From assembly GCA_963717125.1 (NCBI GenBank), contig CAVQVG010000008.1, forward strand, positions 62,001-126,000: a stretch of 64,000 nt of DNA, given 5' to 3'. The position numbers and the translations under genes are program-made. Below are positions 27,274 through 36,020 of the stretch, one piece after another. Origin of the DNA: RYN-230 sp963717125. Its GTDB lineage: Bacteria; Actinomycetota; Actinomycetes; Streptosporangiales; Streptosporangiaceae. Within the stretch, counting starts at the first letter, position 1; each line of letters starts with the position of its first letter. The notes beneath the pieces were generated by a model that saw only the letters and a list, made by a program, of their open reading frames with translations, did not search any database and was not told where the DNA came from.

Positions 27274-27524
27274 GCAGATCCATAGACCCAGACGTGTGCC
27301 CTGTCGCCAGGCAGTTACCAGCTGGTTCGCCGGGACGGAACACCGTTCGCTGTCACGGAACAGGTCGCGCCATCCTGCGGCTTGTCGCTCCCACCGGCGC
27401 GGTCGGTCGGCCTGCCCGGTGGGTGGGCGGTGCGTACTCAGCCGGTGACCGCGGCACTATCCGGCGCGCTATATCCAGCCAGCCCGGCCGGCAGGCATCA
27501 TGACAACCACGTGCTGGGGAGGCG

Positions 27525-28367
27525 ATGGTGAGCGAAAATCCGGAAGTTTCTCGGGATGACGCGCACGAAGACCTGATGGCCAGGGTTGACACCTCGGTGC
27601 CTGTCTCGGCCAGGATCTGGAACTACTGGATGGGCGGCAGCGACTACTACCCCGTCGATAAGGAAGCCGGGGATGCGTACGCGCAACTATCTCCCGGCGT
27701 CTTCGACCTGGCCCGCTCGAGCCGCAACTTCCTCGCCCGCGCTGTCCGCTACGTGGCCGGTGACGCGGGTGTCCGCCAGTTCCTGGACATCGGCTCGGGC
27801 CTGCCGAGCCATGACCCCACCCACGAAGTCGCCCGGGCGGTCGCGCCGGAGTCGCGCGTCGTCTATGCGGACAATGACCCGCTCGTTCTCGTACACGCCC
27901 GGGCCCTGCTCGCCAGCCATCCCCACGGCGGCACCGACTACATCGAAGCCGACCTCTACGATCCCGGCACGCTGGTGAGCATCGCACGGACGAAGCTGGA
28001 TTTCGCCCAGCCGGTAGCGATCATGCTGATGGGAGTCATGGGCCACATAGGCAACCCTGGGGAGGACGACGACGAGGTGGCCAGGTCGATCGTGGACCGG
28101 CTCAAAGACGCTCTGCCCTCCGGCGGCTACCTCGTGATGTACGAAGGTGTCGATACCGACCCCGCGCAGGACAAGGCGCTGGGGCAGTACAACGAGAGTG
28201 GGGCTGTCCCATACCGCGTCCGGCGGCCTGAGCAGGTCGTCCGGTTTTTCGACGGCCTCGAACTCGCCGATCCTGGTCTGGTGCCGATCCACCAGTGGCG
28301 CCCGGATCCCAGCCCGGCCAACCCCCCCGCCGTGCCCGCGCTGGGCGGAGTCGGAAAAAAGCCGTGA
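27525..28367 (+). CDS. SAM-dependent methyltransferase, DUF574 family (second copy)
   Basis: 280 residues from ATG 27525 with GGGGAGG upstream. Family signature VSARIWNYWMGGSDYYPVD, SAM loop FLDIGSGLPSHD, acidic VVYADNDPLVLVHARALL, YIEADLYDPGTL, and the C-terminal PYRVRRPEQVVRFFDGLEL. It is a paralogue of the gene at 12180. A UvrA2-like gene follows 97 bp downstream on the same strand. Substrate unknown. Confidence 0.9.
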   Translation: MVSENPEVSRDDAHEDLMARVDTSVPVSARIWNYWMGGSDYYPVDKEAGDAYAQLSPGVFDLARSSRNFLARAVRYVAGDAGVRQFLDIGSGLPSHDPTHEVARAVAPESRVVYADNDPLVLVHARALLASHPHGGTDYIEADLYDPGTLVSIARTKLDFAQPVAIMLMGVMGHIGNPGEDDDEVARSIVDRLKDALPSGGYLVMYEGVDTDPAQDKALGQYNESGAVPYRVRRPEQVVRFFDGLELADPGLVPIHQWRPDPSPANPPAVPALGGVGKKP

Positions 28368-28464
28368 ACCGCGGGCCGCTGAGCGTGCCACGACGGGCAC
28401 GACTGGGCTGACTGCTGGACGCCCGGGCGATGCACAGATCGAGCCGGAGCTTAAATTGCCTGGT

Positions 28465-30975
28465 ATGGCAACTGCTGACATTCGCGCGCCGGGAACGCTG
28501 CCCACGGTCATCGGCGTGCACGGGGCCCGGCATAACAACCTGCGGGACATCGACGTGGACGTGCCGCTGTGGCGGACGGTCGCGGTGGTCGGCGTGTCCG
28601 GATCGGGTAAGACGTCGCTCGCCATCGGCACCCTGTACGCCGAGGGCATGCAGCGGTTCCTGGACAGTCTGAGCACCTACAGCCGCCGGCGGCTGTCCCA
28701 GGCCCAGCGGCCGGACGTGGACCGGATCGAGCACCTTCCGCCCGCGCTGGCGCTGCGGCAGCGCCCTCCGATACCGGGGCCACGCAGCACGGTCGGCACC
28801 ATGTCGGAAGTGCTCAACGTGCTGCGCCTGATGATGTCGCGGCTGGGCTCGCACCTGTGCCCGAACGGCCATCGCGTCGAACCGTCGATCGCCACCCAGG
28901 GCATGGACGTCGTCTGCCCGGTGTGCGGTGCGCATTTCGAGCCGCCCAGCGCCGAGTTCTTCGCCTTCAACTCCTATGGCGCGTGCCCGGCCTGCCACGG
29001 CCTGGGCGTGCGGTCCGAAGTCAACGTCGCCACCCTGGTACCCGATCCGGGCAAGACGATCGAGCAGGGCGCGGTGCTGCCGTGGAATTCCGGCGGGCGG
29101 CGGCTATCCATGTACGCCGCGGGCGAGCTGGGGGTCCGGCTCGACGTGCCGTACCAGGAGCTCACCGAACACGAGCGCGACATCGTGCTGCACGGTGAAC
29201 CGGTCCGGCGGCAGGTGGCCCTGCGCTCAGGCCGGAACGGGCGGACGGTGCAGCTGTCGGTCAACTACGACAACGCGGTCGCCGCGGTGGAACGATCGGT
29301 GCGCAGTGACAACGAGCGCACCCGCCACCTGGTGCAGCGGTTCCTCATCACCCGGGTCTGCTCGGTGTGCCACGGCACCCGGCTGCGGCCGGAGGCGCTG
29401 ACCTCGCAGCTCGGCGGCCGCAACCTCGCTGAGATCAGCGCGCTCGGCCTGGCCGAGCTGCGCGGGTTCACGGCTGGCCTGCCGGCCGGGCTGCCCGCCG
29501 AGCTCAGCCGGATGACCACCGGTTTGCTCGCCGAACTGGACGGCAGGCTCACGCCGGTGCTCGACGTCGGGCTCAGCTACCTGACCCTCGACCGGTCTGG
29601 GGCCTCGCTGTCGACGGGGGAGCGGCAGCGGATCGAGCTCACCTCGACGGTGCGGGCCAGCACCACGGGCATGCTGTACGTGCTGGACGAACCGTCGGTC
29701 GGGCTGCACCCGAGCAACGTCGTGGGGCTGCGCAAGACCATCGCCGCCCTGGCCGGGAACGGGAATACCGTCGTCGTGGTGGAGCACGAGCGGGAGCTCA
29801 TCCGCTCCGCGGACTGGGTCATCGAACTCGGCCCAGGGGCCGGCGCCCACGGCGGCATGGTGATCGCGCAGGGCACCCCCGGCCAGCTGGAATCCGACCC
29901 GCGCTCGATCATGGGCCCGTTCCTGGCCGGCGCCCCGGCCGTTTCTCGTGACCGTCCGGCGCCGGACGGCGCGCTCGGGCAGATCACCATCGAGATCAGC
30001 GACCTGTACAACCTGCACGACCTCACCGCCGCCTTCCCGGTCCGCCGGCTGACCGCGCTGGCCGGGCCGTCGGGGGCGGGAAAGACCGCGCTCGTCCTGG
30101 ACAGCCTGATCCCGGCCGCGCGAGCGGCGCTGAGCGGGTCGGCGCCGCCCGGGCACGTCCGCCGCCTCGACCTCGGCGGCATCCGCCAGGTCGTCCAGAT
30201 CGACGCGTCGCCGATCGGGCAGAACGCGCGGTCCACACCCGCGACCTACTCGGGGGCGTTCGACCAGATCCGCCGGGTCTTCGCCGACTCCACCTACGCC
30301 CGGCGGCGGCGCTGGAAGCCCGGGCACTTCTCGTTCAACACCCGCGAGGGCCAGTGCCCGACCTGCCGCGGGCTGGGTCACATCGACCTCGACGTCCAGT
30401 ACCTGCCCGACATCACCGTCCAGTGCCCGACCTGCCACGGCGCCCGGTTCAACGACGCCACCTTGGCCGTCCGGATCGACGGCATGACCGTCGCCGACGT
30501 GCTCGGCCTGAGCGTGCAGGACGCCGTGGAACGGTTCGCTGACCGGGCCCCGGTCGCCGCGGCGCTGCGGCCGGTCAGCGAGGTCGGGCTAGGCTACCTG
30601 CGGCTCGGTGAGCCCACGCCGTCCCTGTCCGGCGGTGAGTCGCAGCGGCTGCGGATCGCGTCCCGGTTGCGCAGCAGCCAGCGCGGCACGCTGTACGTCT
30701 TCGACGAGCCGTCCACCGGCCTGCACCCGCTCGACGTGGGCACGCTGGTCGGCGTGTTCGACCGGCTGCTGGACGCGGGGGCCACGATCATCGTGATCGA
30801 CCACGATCTGGACCTGCTCGCCGCCGCCGACCACCTGATCGACATGGGGCCGGGCGGCGGCCCGGACGGCGGCCACATCGTCGCGGTGGGAACGCCGGAG
30901 GACGTCGCGCGGGCCCCGGACAGCGTGACCGGGCCGTGGCTGGCCGAGCACCTGGGCCTACCCGCGGGCATCTGA
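28465..30975 (+). CDS. UvrA2-like ABC-type excinuclease homologue (DrrC type)
   Basis: 836 residues from ATG 28465. Two ABC modules: Walker A GVSGSGKTS (43-51) and GPSGAGKTA, signatures LSTGERQRIEL and LSGGESQRLRIA, Walker B MLYVLDEPSVGLHP and LYVFDEPSTGLHP. Zinc-type Cys pairs include CPVCG, CPACHG and CSVCHG in the first half and CPTCRG and CPTCHG in the second. The ~110-residue UvrB-binding region of true UvrA is missing: RSTVGTMSEV leads almost directly into the zinc module. This defines class II UvrA2/DrrC proteins, linked to tolerance of DNA-binding drugs rather than to canonical repair. Confidence 0.9.
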   Translation: MATADIRAPGTLPTVIGVHGARHNNLRDIDVDVPLWRTVAVVGVSGSGKTSLAIGTLYAEGMQRFLDSLSTYSRRRLSQAQRPDVDRIEHLPPALALRQRPPIPGPRSTVGTMSEVLNVLRLMMSRLGSHLCPNGHRVEPSIATQGMDVVCPVCGAHFEPPSAEFFAFNSYGACPACHGLGVRSEVNVATLVPDPGKTIEQGAVLPWNSGGRRLSMYAAGELGVRLDVPYQELTEHERDIVLHGEPVRRQVALRSGRNGRTVQLSVNYDNAVAAVERSVRSDNERTRHLVQRFLITRVCSVCHGTRLRPEALTSQLGGRNLAEISALGLAELRGFTAGLPAGLPAELSRMTTGLLAELDGRLTPVLDVGLSYLTLDRSGASLSTGERQRIELTSTVRASTTGMLYVLDEPSVGLHPSNVVGLRKTIAALAGNGNTVVVVEHERELIRSADWVIELGPGAGAHGGMVIAQGTPGQLESDPRSIMGPFLAGAPAVSRDRPAPDGALGQITIEISDLYNLHDLTAAFPVRRLTALAGPSGAGKTALVLDSLIPAARAALSGSAPPGHVRRLDLGGIRQVVQIDASPIGQNARSTPATYSGAFDQIRRVFADSTYARRRRWKPGHFSFNTREGQCPTCRGLGHIDLDVQYLPDITVQCPTCHGARFNDATLAVRIDGMTVADVLGLSVQDAVERFADRAPVAAALRPVSEVGLGYLRLGEPTPSLSGGESQRLRIASRLRSSQRGTLYVFDEPSTGLHPLDVGTLVGVFDRLLDAGATIIVIDHDLDLLAAADHLIDMGPGGGPDGGHIVAVGTPEDVARAPDSVTGPWLAEHLGLPAGI

Positions 30976-31004
30976 CGTCGCTCAGGTCCGTGTGCTCACC
31001 AACG

Positions 31005-31535
31005 TCATTCACCGGTGACGCCGTCGATCCGTTCCCGGATGAGGTCGGCGTGACCGTTGTGGCGCGCGTACTCCTCGATCATGTGCAGGTAGATCCAGCG
31101 GATGTCGCGGGTGCGCTCCGGGTGGTGACCGTGGCTGGGCACGACATCATCAAGCTGCCTTCCGCCCACGGCGGCGCGTGCATGCGCCAGCTCCCGGTTG
31201 AATGCCTCGATGTTGGCGGCGGCGTCCGCGTCATCGAGCGCTTCGAAGTCCGCGCCGGTCTGGTCCGGGTCGTAGGGGAAGGGCATGTCGGCGTTCGCCG
31301 CGTGGATGCGGAACCACCAGCGCTCCATCTCCGTCATGTGCCGCACCAGGCCAAGCAGCGAGAGGCGGGACGGCGGAACCGCCAGCTCCTTGAGCTGGCC
31401 GGCGGTCAGGCCGGCGCACTTGAGCAGCAGCGTGTCGCGAAGGAAGTCCAGCCGGGCCTCCAGCGCCTGGCGCTCACCCAGAATGAGCCCCGGGTCAGTT
31501 CGTTCCACCTGCGGAGCCGTCCATGCCTCGGTCAT
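31005..31535 (-). CDS. DinB/DUF664 family protein
   Basis: 176 residues. The four-helix DinB bundle carries the metal-binding histidines in LVRHMTEMERWWF and HMIEEYARHNGHADLIRE. Actinobacterial members are often mycothiol-dependent transferases or isomerases, but the substrate here is unknown. The gene overlaps the truncated SnoaL gene upstream by 41 bp. Confidence 0.88.
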   Translation of the reverse strand: MTEAWTAPQVERTDPGLILGERQALEARLDFLRDTLLLKCAGLTAGQLKELAVPPSRLSLLGLVRHMTEMERWWFRIHAANADMPFPYDPDQTGADFEALDDADAAANIEAFNRELAHARAAVGGRQLDDVVPSHGHHPERTRDIRWIYLHMIEEYARHNGHADLIRERIDGVTGE

Positions 31536-31833
31536 AGACCGCCACGGTAGCTGCCATCGCCGAAGACCGATCAGGTGTTTGGCACGCGATGTAGTCGCCC
31601 TCGGCGACGATGATTCCTCGCCGGATGGTGCGGTCGTCGAAGGCCGCCCTGAGAGATCGGAAGAACTCGGTCAGTCCTGCGTAGTCCGCGTCGAACCCGT
31701 CGGGACCGTGGAAGGCGAAGTTCTCGGTGTCGAAGTACGTGTTCGCCTCGTCCTGGTCCTCGCCAGACACCTCGAGCTCTCCAGCCCGAACGAGGCGTTC
31801 CACCAGTTCATGGCGCGTGTAACAGCGGGGCAT
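31495..31833 (-). pseudogene. SnoaL-like protein, C-terminally truncated
   Basis: Residues 1-87 (YTRHELVERLVRAGELEVSG.., YFDTENFAFHGPDGFDADYA, GLTEFFRSLRAAFDDRTIRR, GIIVAEGDYIACQT) match the N-terminal two-thirds of an ester-cyclase/SnoaL protein. After IACQT the expected final beta sheet is replaced by unrelated sequence ending inside the DinB gene. A deletion probably fused the two genes. Confidence 0.6.
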
Positions 31834-31964
31834 GACACTCCATCTCCATCATTTGTTCACGGTTCGTGCTGTTCACCAGCCTGATCCGCTCGGAGGTATC
31901 GCACAAGCGAGAGTTACAGATGTCAGCCATGCGCTCCAGGCATACCTCGGCGTAGGCTCGGGGG

Positions 31965-32870
31965 ATGTCCGAGCTGACCCTGGTTGGTCTGCGTGTGGTG
32001 CTGGAGGTGGCGCGCACCGGTTCCTTCAGTGCGGCGGCCGAGCGGCTGGAGTACACCCAGTCGGCGGTGTCGCGGCAGGTGGCGGTCATCGAGAAGGCCG
32101 CCGGTGCGCCGCTGTTCGAGCGACACGCGCGCGGAGTGCGGCTGACCGCGGCCGGGGAGGTGCTGGTGCGGCACGCCGGCCAGGTGCTCGACGGCGTCGC
32201 GGCCGCGAGGCAGGAGCTGGCGGGGCTGCGAGATCGGCTCGCCGGCCGTCTGGTCGTCGGGGGGTTCCCCACGGCAACGGCAGTGCTGCTGCCACGCGCC
32301 GTCGCACGGCTGCTCACGGACCACCCCGGTCTCCAGGTTCAGCTCATGGAGGCCCCGACGCCCGCGCAGCTGCGGGCGCTGCGACGAGGGCGGCTCGAGG
32401 TCGCCATCCTCGCCAGGGGCGAGGGCTTGCCGGCGTACGACCTCGACGGGTTGCACGTCTCCGAGCTGCGCACCGGCCGGGGCGCAGGGGTCGCCGTGCC
32501 GGAGTCGCATCCCTTCGCCGTTCGCGACTGGGTCGAGCCGGAGGAGCTGGCGGGCCAGGCCTGGGTGGCCGGGGCCAGCCATGGGGACTCACCCGAGTTC
32601 GGTGCCTGGCCAGGCATCGCGGAGCCTGAGGTGTCGTTCGCCGTCCGTGACTGGCCAACACGCCTGGGACTCGTCAGCGCCGGACTCGGCATCGCCCTGG
32701 TCCCGGGCTTGGCCGCCCCAGCCGTGCCGCACGGCGTCCGCTGGATCCCCGTCCGCGACCAGGGCGACGGACTGCGCCGCCAGGTCTGCGCGGTCACAAC
32801 CCACGACGCCAGCCCCGCCGCCCGGGCGATGGTCCGCGCCCTGGCGGACGAGGCCACGGAGAGCGTCTAG
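31965..32870 (+). CDS. LysR-family transcriptional regulator
   Basis: 301 residues. N-terminal winged HTH (LVGLRVVLEVARTGSFSAAAERLEYTQSAVSRQVAVIE..LFERHARGVRLTAAGEVLVRHA), followed by a periplasmic-binding-like effector domain (LVVGGFPTATAVLLPRAVARL..). It is divergent from the SnoaL/DinB pair and converges with the haloacid dehalogenase; it may control either. Inducer unknown. Confidence 0.92.
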   Translation: MSELTLVGLRVVLEVARTGSFSAAAERLEYTQSAVSRQVAVIEKAAGAPLFERHARGVRLTAAGEVLVRHAGQVLDGVAAARQELAGLRDRLAGRLVVGGFPTATAVLLPRAVARLLTDHPGLQVQLMEAPTPAQLRALRRGRLEVAILARGEGLPAYDLDGLHVSELRTGRGAGVAVPESHPFAVRDWVEPEELAGQAWVAGASHGDSPEFGAWPGIAEPEVSFAVRDWPTRLGLVSAGLGIALVPGLAAPAVPHGVRWIPVRDQGDGLRRQVCAVTTHDASPAARAMVRALADEATESV

Positions 32871-32889
32871 GACGGCAGCGCTGCCGCCA

Positions 32890-33582
32890 TCAGCCTGCCG
32901 CGGCGGCGTACTTCTCGATTAGCTGGTCGGCGATGGCATCGAGGTCCTTGCCGATGTAGTTCGGCTGCGGGCCGACGTCGAGTGGGGCGTTGCCCGCGCG
33001 CAGGATGAGCCCGGCCTGCCAGCCGGCCGCGGCCGCCCCGATCGTGTCCCAGACGTGGCAGGCGATCAGGCACATGTCGCCCGGATCGGCCGCGAGCGCG
33101 GCGGCCACTGAGTGGTAGGCCTCCGGCGCCGGCTTGTGGCGCCGCACGGTCTCGTCGACGCTGAACCGGCGCTCGAACACGTCGATCACGCCCGCGTGCT
33201 CCAGTTGCCGCCCGGAGATCTCCAGCGTGTTGTCGGTGAGCGTGAACAGCCGGAACCCATGGTCGCCGAGTCGGCGCAGGGCGGCGGGGACTTCGGGATG
33301 GGGTGGCATGGTAGCGAACCGGTCGGTGAGCTCGGCACCGTCGGCGTCACTGATCGTGATGCCGCGGGTGGCGGCGAGCATCCGGAGCACGGCGCCGCCG
33401 ATGTCGGTGAACGGAACGTAGACGTCGTTGAGCGTGAGCGCCTCGGAGTAGGTGATCAGATTGGCGAACCACAGGCGCAGGGCGGCGGGGTCGTTGAAGA
33501 TCCGGTCAAAGATGGGGCGGATCGCATCCAGGTTGAGCAGGGTCTCGTTGACGTCGAAGACGATGATCGGCCGCTGGGGCAT
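32890..33582 (-). CDS. Haloacid dehalogenase, type II
   Basis: 230 residues from the ATG at 33582 (MPQRPIIVFDVNETLLN); an in-frame ATG at 33630 is less likely. HAD motifs: nucleophile Asp in FDVNETLLN, Ser/Thr in FTLTDN, Lys in RRHKPAPEAY and the acidic HVWDTIGAAAAGW. The order and the CHVWDTIGA signature fit L-2-haloacid dehalogenase-type enzymes, which release halide from 2-haloalkanoates; a broader phosphatase role cannot be excluded. Confidence 0.88.
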   Translation of the reverse strand: MPQRPIIVFDVNETLLNLDAIRPIFDRIFNDPAALRLWFANLITYSEALTLNDVYVPFTDIGGAVLRMLAATRGITISDADGAELTDRFATMPPHPEVPAALRRLGDHGFRLFTLTDNTLEISGRQLEHAGVIDVFERRFSVDETVRRHKPAPEAYHSVAAALAADPGDMCLIACHVWDTIGAAAAGWQAGLILRAGNAPLDVGPQPNYIGKDLDAIADQLIEKYAAAAG

Positions 33583-33692
33583 GACGGACCTTTCGTTCAC
33601 GAGTGGACAGCGGACATGGACCTCCGCCAAGCCGTCGGGAGGCCGGTCTCCGTTAGTTGCGTGGCCACATCGTGTCTATGTGGCCCGGCCCC

Positions 33693-33863
33693 GCACACCG
33701 TCAAGTCGTGCGGTTGATAAAAATTGGCAGGCTTAACGCCCCCTCCGGGTGGCGGCCCTCAGCTAGGCGCCCGGCCGCTGGGCACTGGCCGGGTGAACGG
33801 GCGTGGCCGTGTGCGGTCTGGACGTGGGCCGGTCGTGCCGGTATATCAAGTTTGACGGTGTGC
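33693..33863. repeat. 12-bp inverted repeats bounding a 171-bp intergenic stretch
   Basis: GCACACCGTCAA (33693-33704) recurs inverted as TTGACGGTGTGC (33852-33863). The segment contains no convincing gene and lies in the 347-bp gap between the dehalogenase and the McrA-head gene. It could be a small MITE-like insertion or paired regulator sites; no target-site duplication is evident. Confidence 0.35.
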
Positions 33864-33929
33864 GCGGCGGAGGGCGCGGCGAAAGTGGGGCAGTGCCGGT
33901 CAACGGGCATCTCGCAGGAGGCGACATCG

Positions 33930-34211
33930 ATGGTGGTGTGGGAACACGTGACGCGTGCTGACGTGGTGCGCGCGATACAGGAGTACGACCAACTCGGGCC
34001 GCAGCAATTCTTCGCCGCCCATGGGTTCGCCCCTACTACTACTTATGACCTGGTCTGGGACGAACGCCGTTACCCACCGAAAGCAATTCTGGGCACCGCT
34101 TATGAGTTCGCCACGGGCGAGCGCCTCGGCTCCAGTGATTTCGAGGGCGGGAAGAGCGGCGCGGTCAAGGTGCTCGGCAACCTGGGCTTCGACGTCCAGG
34201 CGCGAATGTGA
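33930..34211 (+). CDS. Stand-alone ScoMcrA-type N-terminal head domain
   Basis: 93 residues from ATG 33930, with AGGAGG 7 nt upstream. The sequence VTRADVVRAIQEYDQLGPQQ.., DLVWDERRYPPKAILGTAYE.., FEGGKSGAVKVLGNLGFDV closely follows the ~90-residue module found at the N-terminus of ScoMcrA-type modification-dependent HNH endonucleases and other defence nucleases. Here it is not fused to a nuclease. The NYN-domain gene follows 132 bp later in the same direction. Confidence 0.65.
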   Translation: MVVWEHVTRADVVRAIQEYDQLGPQQFFAAHGFAPTTTYDLVWDERRYPPKAILGTAYEFATGERLGSSDFEGGKSGAVKVLGNLGFDVQARM

Positions 34212-34343
34212 CTCGCGCGGTTCGGCCCCGGGACGCCAGCGGGCCACGCTAGCCAGCCGTCCTGGCCGCCAGCGGGCTCGTACTACGGTGAGTTGTCGCG
34301 GCAGACTCGCCGCGCCAGGGGCGTCCCGACGGGAAGAGTGACC

Positions 34344-35300
34344 ATGAACGACGCTGGTGTCACCCGTGTCGCCGTCTACATCGACTTCGACAACATCGTG
34401 ATCTCGCGGTATGAGCAGGTTCATGGCCGGACCCAGTTCCAGCGGGACAAGGTGCGCGACTTCGACCAGGCCGGCCAGGCTGATCCCGATATCGCGGAGA
34501 AGATCCGGCGCGCCACCGTGGACATCGGCGCGGTGATCGACTTCGCCTCCTCGTTCGGCACCCTGGTGCTCACCCGGGCCTACGCGGACTGGTCGGCCCC
34601 GGTGAACGCCGACTACCGCGGCCAGCTCGTCAGCCGCGCGGTGGACCTGGTTCAGCTGTTTCCCGCCGCCGCCTACGCCAAGAACGGCGCCGACATCAGG
34701 CTGGCCGTGGATGCGGTGGAGGACATGTTCCGCCTTCCGGACCTGACCCACGTCGTGATCGTGGCCGGGGACTCCGACTACATCGCGCTGGCCCAGCGGT
34801 GCCGGCGGCTGGGCCGTTACGTCGTGGGGATCGGGGTCGCCGGATCAACCAGCCGGGCACTCGCCGCGGCGTGCGACGAACTCGTGACCTATGACGCCCT
34901 TCCGGGCATCGAACCCGCCGATACCGTGCCACCGGCCACCGGCCCAGAGCCCGGTGCGCCGCCGCCGCCCGGCGAGTCCGGCTCAGCCTCGCCCGCGCGG
35001 GGCTCGCGCCGCGCCAGGCAGCCCGCTGCCGCGGCCATCGACGACACGGATCCTGATTCCGAAGACCCGCAAGAGGCGGCGACCAGGCTGCTGGAACGGG
35101 CCCTGCGGCTGGGCCAGGAGAAGGATGACGCGGACTGGCTGCACAGTTCGGCGGTGAAGAGCCAGATGAGGCGGATGGACCCGTCGTTCAGCGAGCGGGC
35201 TCTGGGCTACCGCTCGTTCTCGGATTTCGTGAAATCACGGGCCACCATCGCCGAACTCGATGAGACAGACCCGGTGCGGCTCGTCCGGCTCAAGCCCTGA
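34344..35300 (+). CDS. NYN-domain (PIN-like) nuclease with C-terminal OST-HTH/LOTUS-like domain
   Basis: 318 residues from ATG 34344 with GGGAAGAG upstream. NYN core: YIDFDNIVISRYE (catalytic Asp), a long loop, then AKNGADIRLAVDAVEDMF and VIVAGDSDYIALAQRCRRLGRYVVGIG with conserved acidic residues. A Pro/Ala-rich linker (~190-240) leads to LLERALRLGQEKDDADWL, the domain type that binds RNA in OST-HTH/LOTUS proteins (SAVKSQMRRMDPSFSERALG). A likely RNA-processing nuclease. Confidence 0.85.
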   Translation: MNDAGVTRVAVYIDFDNIVISRYEQVHGRTQFQRDKVRDFDQAGQADPDIAEKIRRATVDIGAVIDFASSFGTLVLTRAYADWSAPVNADYRGQLVSRAVDLVQLFPAAAYAKNGADIRLAVDAVEDMFRLPDLTHVVIVAGDSDYIALAQRCRRLGRYVVGIGVAGSTSRALAAACDELVTYDALPGIEPADTVPPATGPEPGAPPPPGESGSASPARGSRRARQPAAAAIDDTDPDSEDPQEAATRLLERALRLGQEKDDADWLHSSAVKSQMRRMDPSFSERALGYRSFSDFVKSRATIAELDETDPVRLVRLKP

Positions 35301-35332
35301 CCAACCTTCGAGCGTAAGGAGGCCGGGCAGTT

Positions 35333-35848
35333 ATGGCAGCATCCCGCGGGCAGGACACCACCACGCGCACGCTGAGCGACGCCGATTTCGCAGTTGGCAT
35401 CGCCGAGCGCTACTTCGAGGACTACGCGCCTGGCGCGGTGTATGAGTACGGTTACGCGAGCGTGAGCGAGGTGGAGATCATCGCCTTCGCCGAGCGTTTC
35501 GACCCGCAGCCGATCCACGTGGACGCCCAGTTCGCCAGCGGCGGCCCGTTCGGCGGGCTGATTGCCAGTGGCTGGCACACCGTCGGCATCGCCATGCGCC
35601 TGATCGTCGACCATTACCTGTCCCGGGCCGCCAGCCTCGCATCCCCCGGCGTGGACGAGCTGCGCTGGCCCACCCCCGTCCGGCCCGGCGATTCGCTCCG
35701 GCTGCGGACCACGATCCTGGAGACACGGCGCTCGCGGTCCAAGCCGGACCGCGGCCTGGTCCGAACCCGGGCCGAAGTGTTCAACCAGCAGGACCAGCTA
35801 GCCCTCAGCCTGGTCGCCATGAACCTGCTCCTGCTCCGCGATCCCTGA
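35333..35848 (+). CDS. MaoC-like hot-dog-fold dehydratase
   Basis: 171 residues. The hydratase-2 motif FDPQPIHVDAQFASGGPFGG.. followed by LIASGWHT carries the catalytic Asp and His of (R)-specific enoyl-CoA hydratases and relatives. The strand EIIAFAERFDPQ and the C-terminal ALSLVAMNLLLL complete a single hot-dog domain. It starts 32 bp after the NYN gene on the same strand. Confidence 0.88.
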   Translation: MAASRGQDTTTRTLSDADFAVGIAERYFEDYAPGAVYEYGYASVSEVEIIAFAERFDPQPIHVDAQFASGGPFGGLIASGWHTVGIAMRLIVDHYLSRAASLASPGVDELRWPTPVRPGDSLRLRTTILETRRSRSKPDRGLVRTRAEVFNQQDQLALSLVAMNLLLLRDP

Positions 35849-36020
35849 CTGCAGAATGTCTACGGATGTATTGACAGTCGTGAGGGGAACGTAGAACATT
35901 CTCGTAGTCCGGCATGTCCGCCCGCCCGGGCGTGACCCGCTCGCGGCGGCGGTGTGGCGGATGGCAGCTGCGTCGAGCACACCTGTCCGTCCCCTCGGGT
36001 CCAATCCACAGGAGTCGCTG

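Noticed and set aside
32873..32886. 14-bp perfect palindrome CGGCAGCGCTGCCG between LysR and dehalogenase stops
   Set aside because: As RNA it gives only a 5-bp stem; too weak to claim as terminator, and not in a promoter position.
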